Below are positions 25,015-34,844 of a DNA stretch of 64,000 bases, in pieces. The DNA lies in assembly GCF_040436315.1 (NCBI RefSeq), contig NZ_AP031572.1, positions 3,596,001-3,660,000 on the forward strand, written 5' to 3'. The notes below the pieces were generated by a model, which ran no database searches, was not told the DNA's origin, and saw only the letters and a program-made list of their open reading frames with translations. The position numbers and the translations under genes were made by a program. How positions within the stretch are numbered: the first letter of the stretch is position 1; the number at the start of each line of letters is the position of its first letter. This stretch comes from Synechocystis sp. LKSZ1. GTDB lineage: Bacteria; Cyanobacteriota; Cyanobacteriia; Cyanobacteriales; Microcystaceae.

Positions 25015-27669
25015 ATGAAACGATCTCTGCAACCACGCTGGAATGTATCCCGTTGGGCCCTGACTTACCCCTGGTTGACCATTAGCTTTTGGTTAGCTAT
25101 TGCGGTGGCAGGCCTGTTGGCCTTGAGTTCCCTCAAGTACGCGCTTTTCCCCGAAGTAACGTTTCCCGTGGTGATTCTTCAGGCCACGGCTCCCCTAGAG
25201 AGCGTCGAGGCCACTGAAAGCCTGCTGACCAATCCTCTAGAGGCCCCCCTCAAAGACTTGGCCCAGGCCAACCTCTATTCCTCCACCTATACTGGCCAAA
25301 CCGTTATCACAGTGGCCTTTGATGCGGGTCGCACTCTAGACCAGGCCACCCAAGAAGTGGAACAGGCCCTTGAAAAAATTCAGCTCCCATCAACAGCAAA
25401 ACTGAAGGTCTTGCCCTTCAATCTCAATGAATCCGCTGCTGTTACCTACGCCATTCAAGCCGAGGGTCAAACCATAGAGGGCTTGAGAGATAAGGTGCAG
25501 TCCCAAATTCTGCCGCTCCTTGAAAAAATACCAGGAGTTTTGCGGGTTAATTTGCTTGGAGATGGTGGCTTTCGAGACAAGACTGACCGCACAGGGGTGA
25601 ATCCACCGACTCTGACGCGCTACAACGGCCAGGATGTACTGGCAGTGCAGGTGATCAAACAGGCCCGGGCCAATACCCTAGAAGTAGTGAACCGAGTAGA
25701 ACAGCAGATGGCCCAACTCCAACAGCAATGGCCCGACCTGCAACTGATCGAGGCAGAAACCCAGGCCCACTACATCCAAGAAGCCACCACGGCAACCCTA
25801 GAGGCCCTAGCGGGGGCCATTGTCCTAGCAATTTTAGTGATCTTTCCCTTTCTGCGGAGTTGGCGGGCCACCTTAATTAGTGCCATTGCCATTCCTCTGT
25901 CTTTGCTGGGTACCTTTATTGTCATGGCGGCCTTGGGCCTTAACCTCGAGACCTTGACTCTGCTGGCCCTGGCCCTGGTGATTGGCATCGTGGTGGATGA
26001 TGCCATTGTGGATGTGGAAAATATTGCTCGGCATATCGAGGCAGGCCTGGCCCCCAAACAAGCAGCTTTACTGGCCACGGAGGAAATTGGCCTGGCGGTT
26101 TCCGCCACCACCCTCTCCATCGTGGCGGTTTTTTTGCCCATTGCTTTTATGGGGGGAACCCTAGGGCAATTCTTTAAACCCTTTGCGATCACTGTTTCCG
26201 CTGCTGTGATTTTTTCCCTGCTGGTGGCTCGCACCCTTTCTCCGGTTCTAGCAGTATTTTGGCTACGACCTTCCCCCCAGGCTCATCCCTCTCGATTTCA
26301 ACTGCCCCTAGACAGAATTACCCAGGCCTATCAATCCTGTCTGGCTTGGTCGCTCCGCCATTGCTGGCGCGTGGTTGTCTTTGCCGTACTGAGTTTAGTT
26401 CTAGGCCTGGCCCTGATTCCCCTGATTCCCCAGGGTTTTATCCCTACCCTAGACCGGGGCGAATTTAATGTAGTCTTTCAATCGGCCCAACCCCGACGAC
26501 TAGCCCCCACCCAGAGCAATCCTTCCCCCACGTCTACTACTCCTAACAGTGGGGCCTTTGACTGGATCGAAACCTTGGCTGTCTCCCCTGAAGCCTTTCT
26601 GTTGCGACGCAGTCGTCGCATTGCCGAGCAACTCGAACCGGTTGTCCTAGCTGATCCCAATGTGGCCTCGGTGTTTACCGTTGCCGGGGGCCAGGGAAAT
26701 CCCCTCAAGGGTAATCTCTACGTGCAACTCAAAGCCGACCGTCCCCAATCCACTGCCATGGTTCAGACCCAATTGCGGGAACGTCTGCCAACGATACCGA
26801 AGGTCACTACTAGTGTAGAAAATATCCTGTTTGTACAAACTGGGGATGATACGCCCCTAAAATTGGCCTTTACTGGCCCCGATCTGACCCAACTGCAGGC
26901 CCTGGGCCAAACCTTAAAAAGCAAGGTCGAGGCCGTTCCCGGTCTGCTCCAGGTTAAAATCACCAGCGATCAGAGCAGTAGTGAGGCCATTGAGCATTTC
27001 CAGGGCCAGCGGGCCATCTATCTCAGTGCTAATCTGGCCCCAGGCTATGCCCTCGGCGAATTGACCCAGCAGGTAACGGCCCTTGCCACTCCCCTCCTTC
27101 CCCCTGGCGTTAACCTAGAATTGCAGGGAGATTCAGCGCGTTTGGGCTTAGTATTGGCAGAATTTGGCGTAACCCTACTCCTGTCCCTGGGCCTGATGGT
27201 GGGGATTTTACTCTGGTTATTTCAGCGGCCCTTGGAACCTCTGGTCATTGCCCTGTCCCTACCTCTGGCTATTGTCGGGGCCATGCTGGGTCTGCTTTTT
27301 ACTCAAAGCGACTTTGGCATGATTTCTCTAATTGGCCTAATCTTTCTGCTGGGCCTGCTGGATAAAAATGCCGTTCTCCTCATTGACTATGCGAATCAAC
27401 GTCAGGCCCAAGGCCTACCCCTCGACCAGGCCCTGCTAGAAAGTGGCCGAGTACGTCTGCGACCGATTGTGATGACCACAGCCTCTACGATTCTAGGAAT
27501 GCTCCCCCTGGCCCTGGGCTGGGGGGCTGGGGCCGAGTTGCGTCAACCCATGGCCATTGCCATCATGGGCGGACTGACCACCTCTTCCCTGCTCAGCTTG
27601 GTGGTTGTGCCAGTACTCTATAGTCTTTTGCAGGCCCATTGGCCAAGCAGTGGAACGCAAACGAAGTAA
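25015..27669 (+). CDS. RND-family efflux permease lacking docking subdomains
   Basis: 884 residues against about 1030-1060 for AcrB-type pumps. Twelve transmembrane helices and the proton-relay region (VIGIVVDDAIVDVENI, with the Asp-Asp pair in TM4) are present. Both periplasmic loops are short. After IPGVLRVNLLGDGGF the chain jumps to YNGQDVLAVQVIKQ, and after VPGLLQVKITSDQ it jumps to QGQRAIYLSANLAPG, so roughly 80-90 residues that normally form the DN and DC docking domains are absent from each. A Ser/Thr/Pro insertion (about 502-515) follows TM7. No membrane-fusion protein is adjacent. Substrate unknown; a peptide made by the upstream maturase is one possibility. Confidence 0.85.
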   Translation: MKRSLQPRWNVSRWALTYPWLTISFWLAIAVAGLLALSSLKYALFPEVTFPVVILQATAPLESVEATESLLTNPLEAPLKDLAQANLYSSTYTGQTVITVAFDAGRTLDQATQEVEQALEKIQLPSTAKLKVLPFNLNESAAVTYAIQAEGQTIEGLRDKVQSQILPLLEKIPGVLRVNLLGDGGFRDKTDRTGVNPPTLTRYNGQDVLAVQVIKQARANTLEVVNRVEQQMAQLQQQWPDLQLIEAETQAHYIQEATTATLEALAGAIVLAILVIFPFLRSWRATLISAIAIPLSLLGTFIVMAALGLNLETLTLLALALVIGIVVDDAIVDVENIARHIEAGLAPKQAALLATEEIGLAVSATTLSIVAVFLPIAFMGGTLGQFFKPFAITVSAAVIFSLLVARTLSPVLAVFWLRPSPQAHPSRFQLPLDRITQAYQSCLAWSLRHCWRVVVFAVLSLVLGLALIPLIPQGFIPTLDRGEFNVVFQSAQPRRLAPTQSNPSPTSTTPNSGAFDWIETLAVSPEAFLLRRSRRIAEQLEPVVLADPNVASVFTVAGGQGNPLKGNLYVQLKADRPQSTAMVQTQLRERLPTIPKVTTSVENILFVQTGDDTPLKLAFTGPDLTQLQALGQTLKSKVEAVPGLLQVKITSDQSSSEAIEHFQGQRAIYLSANLAPGYALGELTQQVTALATPLLPPGVNLELQGDSARLGLVLAEFGVTLLLSLGLMVGILLWLFQRPLEPLVIALSLPLAIVGAMLGLLFTQSDFGMISLIGLIFLLGLLDKNAVLLIDYANQRQAQGLPLDQALLESGRVRLRPIVMTTASTILGMLPLALGWGAGAELRQPMAIAIMGGLTTSSLLSLVVVPVLYSLLQAHWPSSGTQTK

Positions 27670-27720
27670 GTCAGCTGAAATGGCCCTCAATTGGCCCTGG
27701 TTGCTCTGGGAGATAAAAAA

Positions 27721-27794
27721 TCGGGATGGCGGGATTCGAACCCACGGCCCCTTCGTCCCGAACGAAGTGCGCTACCAAGCTGCGCTACATCCCG
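27721..27794 (-). tRNA. tRNA-Pro (anticodon CGG)
   Basis: 74 nt cloverleaf on the minus strand. Acceptor stem CGGGATG/CATCCCG with discriminator A, D-arm with AGCTTGGTAGCGC, anticodon stem CTTCG/CGAAG around loop TTCGGGA (anticodon CGG), and T-arm GGGTTCGAATCCC. CCA is not encoded. A T6 run follows the 3' end directly and may serve in termination. Confidence 0.97.
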
Positions 27795-27881
27795 AAATTA
27801 GCTTGTATATAATAGCACGAACTTGAGTTCAGTAGTGATGCTGAAGTCCCTAACCCAAGCTCCAAGGCAGTTTTACCGGTG

Positions 27882-29177
27882 CTAAACGCCCAGATTTTTC
27901 GTTTTCAGTCCAGATAGGTCTACCCGGCCAAAATGAAGACTGAAAGCTACTTGGACATTTTCTAGGGACTTAACCAACCAAGGCACCCCTGAGCGAGAAA
28001 AGGATTCGTAGTGGTTGAATAAAATGGAAAAGCGCTTTTCTAGGTAGGGTTTGACTTTATTGCAGAACAAAACCACTTTCAGGAGCAGGCCCACGGTACG
28101 AGTAACCCCCATATTGGCAATGAGATCAACAAAAATATAGTGGTCGGGTTGCTGGGCACTCTCAACGGTCAGGAAATTTAACAGGCGGCTAGAGGTTCGC
28201 ATCATTAAGAATTCCGTCGGCCGCTTGCTATTGCAGTCAGGGTAACTATTTTGTAGAAGGTGATAAAGTTTTTTGCTGAATTGGCCCTGCTGATACTTTT
28301 CATCGAGGGAACCCAGAACGTAATCGTAAAGATTATCTTTAAAGCCCCCGAAGGTAGGCGTGTGAATAATCTGATTATTGAAACTTTGGGAAAGGGCCTT
28401 GTAGGTCTGGCCACGCTCAGCCGTTCCCACAAAATGTTTAATCGAACGATTGAGTTCTTTATCACTCAAAAGGGTGGGATTGGGGACGGACTGAATTAAC
28501 TCCGTCTGGGGCAACAACAGGCCAGAACGATTGGATTGAGACAGGCGGACACGGTAGGTGACGTAGCGGGATAGGTTAATTTCAAAATGACGCTCATACT
28601 GAACCTTCATACGACGCACCATTTGTTGGTGCTCCTGGCTACTGTCATCTCCTGTCAGGCAGTGGTCGTACAGGTAAGGATAACGATGAATTAAGGTTCC
28701 TACGGCATCGTTACCCTGGTTACCACTGGTTTGTTTCCCCTGGACAATCGTGGCGACCCGTTGGATTCGTAAAAACGCCTCAGTTTGAGTAAAGGCCAGG
28801 ACAAGCTGGCCAACCCGGTTAGAACTATGAATGGTATGGCCACGCTGGACAACTAATTTATCTAGTAATTCCGCCAGCTTTGGAATGGCCCGCTGATGCT
28901 GGGGCTGGAGTTGCCAATGGTTAATTAAAATATGGCAACAGCGGTTAAAGAAATGGTTGAAAGTGATTTCAATATCTTTCTGCCGCACAAGACGATTTAA
29001 AGACTGGAATACCTCAGTCTCCCGAAAGCCCCTTGCTTCGATAAACAGTTGTTGAAAGTCGTCTAATACTGAATCGGGCGCATTGGACTGAACAGCTTCT
29101 AACAAGAAATCGTAGAGAAGCTGTTCATCGGTTAAGGGCTTGGCAAAGGCGTTCGTCAGCATAGCAGGGGTGTTCAT
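27882..29177 (-). CDS. Conserved protein of unknown function
   Basis: 431 residues from the ATG at 29177, chosen because AAGGAGGG stands about 4 bases upstream; the frame continues upstream to 29252. The protein is mainly helical, without signal peptide or transmembrane segments. Visible blocks are LTDEQLLYDFLLEAVQ at the start, a helical TFNHFFNRCCHILINHW region, and YVTYRVRLSQS in the middle. I do not recognise a domain. It resembles a cyanobacteria-restricted family. It stands alone between tRNA-Pro and murF; the 326 bp upstream region contains a CRP-type site nearer to murF. Confidence 0.7.
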   Translation of the reverse strand: MNTPAMLTNAFAKPLTDEQLLYDFLLEAVQSNAPDSVLDDFQQLFIEARGFRETEVFQSLNRLVRQKDIEITFNHFFNRCCHILINHWQLQPQHQRAIPKLAELLDKLVVQRGHTIHSSNRVGQLVLAFTQTEAFLRIQRVATIVQGKQTSGNQGNDAVGTLIHRYPYLYDHCLTGDDSSQEHQQMVRRMKVQYERHFEINLSRYVTYRVRLSQSNRSGLLLPQTELIQSVPNPTLLSDKELNRSIKHFVGTAERGQTYKALSQSFNNQIIHTPTFGGFKDNLYDYVLGSLDEKYQQGQFSKKLYHLLQNSYPDCNSKRPTEFLMMRTSSRLLNFLTVESAQQPDHYIFVDLIANMGVTRTVGLLLKVVLFCNKVKPYLEKRFSILFNHYESFSRSGVPWLVKSLENVQVAFSLHFGRVDLSGLKTKNLGV

Positions 29178-29406
29178 GGGGCCCTCCTTACCAGCAAGGC
29201 AGGGGGTAGAAGGAGAGAGCAAAGGGCGATGACACGAGGAGCATTCTAGCAAAGGACCGGACAGCTTCTGGATGACCTATGAGTAGTTCAAAACAATGCT
29301 ATGATTGGTCTGCCCGCAGGGGTCTACTCCGTATTCAGTGGCCTTCAAGAATGAACCATAATCTCAATAGCTATTGCCAAGATAGTGCGCAAACTCACTA
29401 TTTGAG

Positions 29407-29422
29407 TGTGATTTGGATCACA
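29407..29422. promoter_or_regulatory. CRP (SyCRP1-type) binding site upstream of murF
   Basis: TGTGATTTGGATCACA is a perfect inverted repeat TGTGAT-N4-ATCACA, matching the cyanobacterial and E. coli cAMP-CRP consensus TGTGAN6TCACA. It lies 81 bp before the murF start and 230 bp from the divergent gene start. Binding is inferred from the sequence alone. Confidence 0.75.
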
Positions 29423-29503
29423 GGTTAATCAGACTTTAAATTCCTGAAGACTATTCTAACTTGATTTCCGTTTTTAGTCCCTATTTTTTAGACGTTAACT
29501 ATC

Positions 29504-30865
29504 ATGGCACTGGGTTTTTCACTTTTTGACATCCGCAGAATCCTGGAAAATCATCTACAAAAAGAAATCGATGTTTGCGCAGATTTACCGATAAACAAAA
29601 TAAGTACAGATACGCGAGCACTGGCGGCGGGCGACCTGTTTGTTGCTCTCCGGGGAGAGAATTTCGATGGTCATACCTTTGCAGAAACGGCTCTAGGTCA
29701 AGGGGCCAGCGGTCTCGTTGTTGAGCAGTTTCTTTCCCTATCTCGGCCCCTGCCTCAATTTATGGTTAAAGATACCCTAGGGGCTTATCAAGCTATTGCC
29801 CAAGCTTGGCGACAACGATTTAGTATCCCCGTGATTGGGATAACGGGTTCCGTCGGCAAAACAACCACGAAGGAATTGACAGCGGCAGTGCTCTCCTTAA
29901 AGGGGAATGTTCGTAAAACAGCAGTCAATAATAATAATGAAATTGGGGTTCCTAAGACTCTGTTGGAAGTTACCCCAGAGGATGACTACGCCATCATTGA
30001 AATGGCCATGCGGGGACGGGGAGAAATTGCACTATTGGCAGAAATTGCCCAACCGACTATTGGTTTAATCACAAATGTTGGTACAGCCCATATTGGCCGC
30101 CTTGGTTCAGAACAGGCCATTGCCGAGGCTAAATGCGAACTGCTCGCGACGATGCCCTCCACCAGCCTGGCCATTCTCAATTGGGATAACCTCCGACTCC
30201 GGACAACGGCCCAACAGGTCTGGAGCGGCTCGGTATTGAGTTATGGCCTGGAAGGGGGAGATATTCAGGGAACATTGCTTGATGCCCATACCCTACAGGT
30301 TCAGGGCCATTGTTTGCCGTTGCCCCTACCTGGTCGTCACAATGCCTCCAATTACCTGGCGGCCCTGGCCGTCGCCCAGGCCCTGGGCATTGATTGGCAG
30401 CCTTTAACCCAGGGACTCCCCGTTGAGCTCCCCAGCGGACGGGCCCGTCGCTATACTCTAGATCCCGATATCCTGCTATTGGATGAGACCTACAATGCCG
30501 GCCTAGAATCCATGCTAGCCGCCTTACAGCTATTACGAGAAACCCCTGGCCAGCGCCATATTGCGGTGCTAGGGGCCATGAAAGAGCTGGGAGACCGCGC
30601 CCCAGAATTCCATGACCGAGTGGGTCAACGGGTGGCATCTTTGGGCATCAACCACCTATTCTTACTCGCCAATGACCCAATGACTGATGCCATTGCCAGC
30701 GGAGCTGCCCCTGTACCTTGCCATGTCTTTACCGACCACGAAAGTTTGATCCAAGCCCTCCAGGCCTTTATGCAGCCGGGAGACCGTCTGTTATTCAAGG
30801 CCTCTAACTCGGTGGGTCTGGGCCAAGTTGTCGGTAAGCTAAAGGCTTTCGAGGTAGCGCAATAG
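29504..30865 (+). CDS. murF: UDP-N-acetylmuramoyl-tripeptide-D-alanyl-D-alanine ligase
   Basis: 453-residue Mur ligase adding D-Ala-D-Ala to UDP-MurNAc-tripeptide, the last cytoplasmic step of peptidoglycan precursor synthesis. The ATP-binding P-loop is GITGSVGKTTTKE, followed by NNNNEIGVPKTLLE and the C-terminal ligase domain with LDETYNAGLESM. The N-terminal uridine-binding domain has ISTDTRALAAGDLFVALRGE. Its 3' end overlaps cytM on the other strand by 27 bp. The upstream region carries a strong CRP-type site. Confidence 0.95.
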   Translation: MALGFSLFDIRRILENHLQKEIDVCADLPINKISTDTRALAAGDLFVALRGENFDGHTFAETALGQGASGLVVEQFLSLSRPLPQFMVKDTLGAYQAIAQAWRQRFSIPVIGITGSVGKTTTKELTAAVLSLKGNVRKTAVNNNNEIGVPKTLLEVTPEDDYAIIEMAMRGRGEIALLAEIAQPTIGLITNVGTAHIGRLGSEQAIAEAKCELLATMPSTSLAILNWDNLRLRTTAQQVWSGSVLSYGLEGGDIQGTLLDAHTLQVQGHCLPLPLPGRHNASNYLAALAVAQALGIDWQPLTQGLPVELPSGRARRYTLDPDILLLDETYNAGLESMLAALQLLRETPGQRHIAVLGAMKELGDRAPEFHDRVGQRVASLGINHLFLLANDPMTDAIASGAAPVPCHVFTDHESLIQALQAFMQPGDRLLFKASNSVGLGQVVGKLKAFEVAQ

Positions 30866-31210
30866 ATCCGCCATATCTTGGGCATTGGGCTGAAACTTTG
30901 GCATGGGGGGCGTTTTGCCACTAATCACCTGTTCGATCAAACGGGGGGAAGATTTATGTTGGGATACGCCGTGTAAACTTGGCCCAATGTTTCCATCCCC
31001 CGCTAATCCATGACAAACCGCACAATTGGTCTGAAAAATGGCCTGCCCCCGATTCAGATTGCCGGTTAGATGGAGGACTTCCTGAACGTAGGGATCGGTC
31101 TGGTACCCGGCCCACCAGCCCAGGCCCCCGAGGAACACCAGTAGACAAAGCGCAACCCCAGCCCCCCAGAGAGGCAGAGCAAGCTTGGTAGAGGGGAAAG
31201 TCTTGTCCAT
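30839..31210 (-). CDS. cytM: Cytochrome cM
   Basis: 123-residue membrane-anchored c-type cytochrome. One N-terminal hydrophobic helix (about 12-35) is followed by a small heme domain: CAVCH with Cys63, Cys66 and His67, and the axial Met in TPPMPKF. The combination of uncleaved anchor and c6-like fold is that of cyanobacterial CytM, thought to modulate photosynthetic or respiratory electron flow under dark or mixotrophic conditions. It converges on murF with a 27-bp overlap and is divergent from the ferredoxin gene. Confidence 0.85.
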   Translation of the reverse strand: MDKTFPSTKLALPLWGAGVALCLLVFLGGLGWWAGYQTDPYVQEVLHLTGNLNRGQAIFQTNCAVCHGLAGDGNIGPSLHGVSQHKSSPRLIEQVISGKTPPMPKFQPNAQDMADLLRYLESL

Positions 31211-31441
31211 GGCTACAAGGCAGAAAGGATGTAAAGATTTTGCAACACTAAATTGCTAGATCTTAATTGTAATTAGTATTTCTTAATACTTGGAGTTTTG
31301 GGTCCCTGTTTTCTACCCAAGCAAGCCAACAAATCAGGCTATAATCATCCCTCGGTGTAGCGATGCTCTAGGAGATCTCCCTCCGAGCCGCTTTATCCCA
31401 GTTTTTATCCAAAATTAGGAACTCCTTTTTAATTATTAACC

Positions 31442-31759
31442 ATGGTCAATACCTATACTGCCGAAATTCAGCATCAAGGCCAAACCTATACGATCTCTGT
31501 TCCCGAAGACCAGACGGTTTTGCAGGCGGCGGAATTAGCAGGTCTCTCTCTACCGACCTCCTGTGGTGCAGGGGTCTGTACAACCTGTGCGGCCCTAATT
31601 TTGTCAGGCCAGGTGGAACAAAGTGATGGTATGGGGGTTTCCCCGGAACTCCAGCAGGAAGGGTATGCTCTGCTCTGTGTAGCCTATCCCCGTTCCAATC
31701 TCAAAATTGTCACGGAGAAGGAAGACGAAGTCTACCAACGGCAGTTTGGCAAGGCCTAG
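31442..31759 (+). CDS. Plant-type [2Fe-2S] ferredoxin (minor, Fed3-like)
   Basis: 105 residues with the [2Fe-2S] ligands CGAGVCTTC and a fourth Cys in LLCVAYP, i.e. Cx4Cx2C-x29-C. The start MVNTYTAEI and the C-terminal extension EKEDEVYQRQFGKA distinguish it from the 97-residue photosynthetic ferredoxin; it is closest to the minor Fed3 type as I recall it. Its upstream region (31211-31441) includes a TATAAT at 31340-31345 that may be the -10 box. Electron partners are unknown. Confidence 0.88.
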   Translation: MVNTYTAEIQHQGQTYTISVPEDQTVLQAAELAGLSLPTSCGAGVCTTCAALILSGQVEQSDGMGVSPELQQEGYALLCVAYPRSNLKIVTEKEDEVYQRQFGKA

Positions 31760-31897
31760 TCCCCAAAGATTGTGATTGAAAGCGCAAGCTCGGGTTAGAA
31801 TCAGGGAGTAATCTTAAGACCTTAGACCAGGGTTAAGCCAACGGAGCCTAATCTTAACTCGGCTAACTGAGTTGTTTTTGTCCCGACCTCTACCACT

Positions 31898-32626
31898 ATG
31901 AACGAAGCACAACTTCCCCTAGATGCCCTAGACCATTCTCCGGAAGAAATCCTGGCCAGCGATGAGGCCAGTCCGGAGTTACCAGAGCCTTCTCCATCCG
32001 ACAGTGCTGAGGTTACGTCCCATCCAGAAGATAGCGTTGAGGAGGGAGAACCCGCCACCAGTCCCGAGCAAATCATCGCCACTCTCCAGGGGGAATTGGC
32101 AAGCCACCGTCAAGAACTGGCTCAGCAGGCCGAGCAACTAGAGTTGTATAAAAAGCGCTATATGGGCCTGGCCGCTGAATTTGACAACTTCCGTAAGCGG
32201 ACTCAGCGTGAACGGGAAGACCTTGAAAAACAGGTCAAAGGTAAAACCATCACAGAACTTCTCAACGTGGTCGATAATTTTGAGCGGGCTCGAACCCAAC
32301 TCAAGCCTTCTACAGAAGGGGAAATGGAGATCCATAAAAGCTATCAGAGTGTTTATAAAAGCTTTGTTGATAGTCTAAAACGATTGGGGGTGACGGCCAT
32401 GCGCCCAGAAGGTCAAGCCTTTGACCCCAATTACCATGAGGCGATGTTGCGAGAAGCAACGGACGCTCACCCCGAAGGAACCGTCATCGAGCAACTGGTG
32501 CGGGGCTACCTGCTGGAGGATTTTGTCCTACGCCATGCCATGGTCAAGGTTGCCGCCCCGAAAGAAGATGTGATAACCTCGGACGCAACCAGTCTTCCAG
32601 AAGACGCTGCTCCTGCTGCTGAATAG
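31898..32626 (+). CDS. grpE: Nucleotide exchange factor GrpE
   Basis: 242-residue GrpE, the ADP/ATP exchange factor of DnaK. An acidic disordered N-terminus (about 1-65, rich in Glu/Pro/Ser) precedes the long dimer helix ([21 protein letters not shown], ending [22 protein letters not shown] in parts) and the small beta domain with [20 protein letters not shown]. First gene of a chaperone cluster grpE-dnaK-dnaJ. A T10 run at about 32664-32673 in the gap to dnaK lacks a strong hairpin. Confidence 0.95.
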   Translation: MNEAQLPLDALDHSPEEILASDEASPELPEPSPSDSAEVTSHPEDSVEEGEPATSPEQIIATLQGELASHRQELAQQAEQLELYKKRYMGLAAEFDNFRKRTQREREDLEKQVKGKTITELLNVVDNFERARTQLKPSTEGEMEIHKSYQSVYKSFVDSLKRLGVTAMRPEGQAFDPNYHEAMLREATDAHPEGTVIEQLVRGYLLEDFVLRHAMVKVAAPKEDVITSDATSLPEDAAPAAE

Positions 32627-32733
32627 TTCCAGACCCTTGCTATCCGGTCGCCTAAATCTGCTCCTCTTTTTTTTTTGACCAGCGTCATTAAACCGAGGCG
32701 CTAGACCAACTACCAACCACCTCGTCACCGATT

Positions 32734-34761
32734 ATGGGTAAAGTCATTGGTATCGATTTGGGAACCACCAACAGTTGTGTTTCCGTTCTAGAAGGCGGTA
32801 AACCGATCGTGATCCCCAATGCCGAGGGCGGCCGGACAACCCCAAGTATCGTCGGTTTTGGCAAGGGTTCCCAGCGACTAGTGGGCCAATTAGCCAAGCG
32901 CCAATCCGTTACCAATGCAGAAAATACGGTTTACAGCATTAAGCGTTTTATCGGCCGCCGTTGGGACGATACCGTAGAAGAACGCTCTCGTGTTCCCTAC
33001 AACTGCACTAAGGGACGAGATAGTACGGTCAATATCGATATTCGAGGCCAGCAGTTTACTCCCCAGGAAATTTCCGCCATGGTTCTGCAAAAGCTCAAGG
33101 CTGATGCCGAGGCCTTTTTGGGGGAAACAGTTTCGGAAGCCGTGATTACCGTGCCGGCTTATTTTACAGATGCCCAGCGTCAGGCCACGAAGGATGCCGG
33201 AGCGATTGCGGGTTTGGAGGTCTTGCGAATTATTAATGAACCCACGGCGGCTGCCCTGGCCTATGGTTTGGATAAACAAGATGAAGAAGAATTGATCCTG
33301 GTCTTTGACCTCGGGGGAGGCACCTTTGATGTTTCCCTACTCCAGTTGGGCAATGGGGTCTTTGAGGTCGTCTCGACGGCAGGAAATAATCATCTGGGGG
33401 GAGATGATTTCGATAATTGCGTGGTGCGCTGGATGGTGGATAACTTTAAGGCCCAGGAGCATATTGACCTCAGCGGGGACAAAATGGCCCTCCAGCGTTT
33501 GCGAGAAGCGGCGGAAAAGGCCAAAATTGAGTTGTCGAGTATGCTAACCACCTCCATCAACTTACCTTTCATTACTGCCGATGAAAGTGGGCCAAAACAT
33601 TTGGAAACAGAACTGAGCCGGAGTCAATTTGAGGAACTGACGAAGGACCTCCTCCAGGCAACCACCGTTCCCCTGACCCAGGCCTTAGATGATGGGGAAG
33701 TGAAAGCAAAGGACGTGCATCGGGTTATTTTAGTTGGAGGATCGACTCGGATTCCTGCAGTACACCGTATCATTCAGCAATTTTTCCCCGAAAGTCAGTT
33801 AGACCGGTCGATTAACCCCGATGAAGCAGTAGCCTTAGGAGCCGCGATCCAGGCGGGGGTTATCGGCGGCGAAGTCGAAGATGTCCTTCTTCTGGATGTC
33901 ACGCCTCTCTCCTTGGGAATTGAAACTCTCGGAGAAGTCTTTACCAAAATCATTGAACGAAATACAACAGTTCCCACTAGTAAATCCGAGGTATTTTCCA
34001 CCGCCGCTGATGGCCAAACCTCCGTTGAAATCCATATTTTGCAGGGGGAACGGGCCATGGCCAGTGACAATAAGAGCCTGGGCAAGTTTTTGTTAGCTGG
34101 CATTCCACCGGCCCCCCGAGGCGTTCCCCAGATTGAAGTCAGTTTTGAAATTGATGTCAATGGTATTCTTAAGGTGTCGGCCCAGGATCAAGGCACTGGG
34201 CGGGAGCAGAGTATTCTTATTAGTAATACTGGGGGCTTAAAAAGTGCAGAAATCGAAAGAATGCGTCAAGAGGCTGAACAGTATGCAGAACAAGATAAGC
34301 GGCGGATGCGTTTGATAGAACTCCAAAACCAAGCTGATAGCCTCTTCCATACCTACGACACCACTCTCACAGAGAATGGCGAGCAAATCCGAGAAGACCT
34401 TAAGCAGGAGGCCCAGCGGAAAAAAGAAGAATTGGCCGTGGCCCTGCGGACGCCCAATACAACGGCTGATCGATTACAAGCCCTGGTAGAAGCCTTCCGC
34501 CAAGTTATTTTAATTATGGGAACCGAAATCTACCAGCAAGGAAGTGCTGCAGGCGGGCGTAGTTTTGAGACCTTTGGTTCCCAATTCATTGAACCGGTGG
34601 ATACCCAGTCCCATCGCTATACCACCCGGGCCACAGAAAGTGGTATTGAAAGCATAGCGGGGCAAATTAGTTCGTCAGCTTCTTTCTTTGCCGATGAGGA
34701 AGGGGTGTTTGATTTTGATGCCGACGAAACCATTACCGCTGACTATGAAGCGGTAGATTAA
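32734..34761 (+). CDS. dnaK: Molecular chaperone DnaK (DnaK1-type)
   Basis: 675-residue Hsp70. ATPase domain motifs [17 protein letters not shown], the connect [10 protein letters not shown] and [10 protein letters not shown] are all present, followed by the substrate-binding domain and lid. The C-terminus ([17 protein letters not shown]) differs from the EFSE-type tail of DnaK2 encoded at 44.5 kb. Together with adjacent grpE this matches the DnaK1 locus of Synechocystis (recalled). Compared with the other copy it carries extra residues in the ATPase domain. DnaJ follows 83 bp downstream. Confidence 0.92.
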   Translation: MGKVIGIDLGTTNSCVSVLEGGKPIVIPNAEGGRTTPSIVGFGKGSQRLVGQLAKRQSVTNAENTVYSIKRFIGRRWDDTVEERSRVPYNCTKGRDSTVNIDIRGQQFTPQEISAMVLQKLKADAEAFLGETVSEAVITVPAYFTDAQRQATKDAGAIAGLEVLRIINEPTAAALAYGLDKQDEEELILVFDLGGGTFDVSLLQLGNGVFEVVSTAGNNHLGGDDFDNCVVRWMVDNFKAQEHIDLSGDKMALQRLREAAEKAKIELSSMLTTSINLPFITADESGPKHLETELSRSQFEELTKDLLQATTVPLTQALDDGEVKAKDVHRVILVGGSTRIPAVHRIIQQFFPESQLDRSINPDEAVALGAAIQAGVIGGEVEDVLLLDVTPLSLGIETLGEVFTKIIERNTTVPTSKSEVFSTAADGQTSVEIHILQGERAMASDNKSLGKFLLAGIPPAPRGVPQIEVSFEIDVNGILKVSAQDQGTGREQSILISNTGGLKSAEIERMRQEAEQYAEQDKRRMRLIELQNQADSLFHTYDTTLTENGEQIREDLKQEAQRKKEELAVALRTPNTTADRLQALVEAFRQVILIMGTEIYQQGSAAGGRSFETFGSQFIEPVDTQSHRYTTRATESGIESIAGQISSSASFFADEEGVFDFDADETITADYEAVD

Positions 34762-34844
34762 GGCCACTGTGCCCGACTTCCCAGAAGTTTGCTACAGTAA
34801 ACACTGAACCGATCTAAACCGATACAACAGTCAATCAGAGCCTT

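Noticed and set aside
25770-26234. 154-codon minus-strand ORF
   Set aside because: It is antisense to the RND transmembrane region, and the composition reflects the reverse of hydrophobic codons.
32660-32675. T10 run between grpE and dnaK as a terminator
   Set aside because: No stable hairpin precedes it, so read-through to dnaK seems likely.
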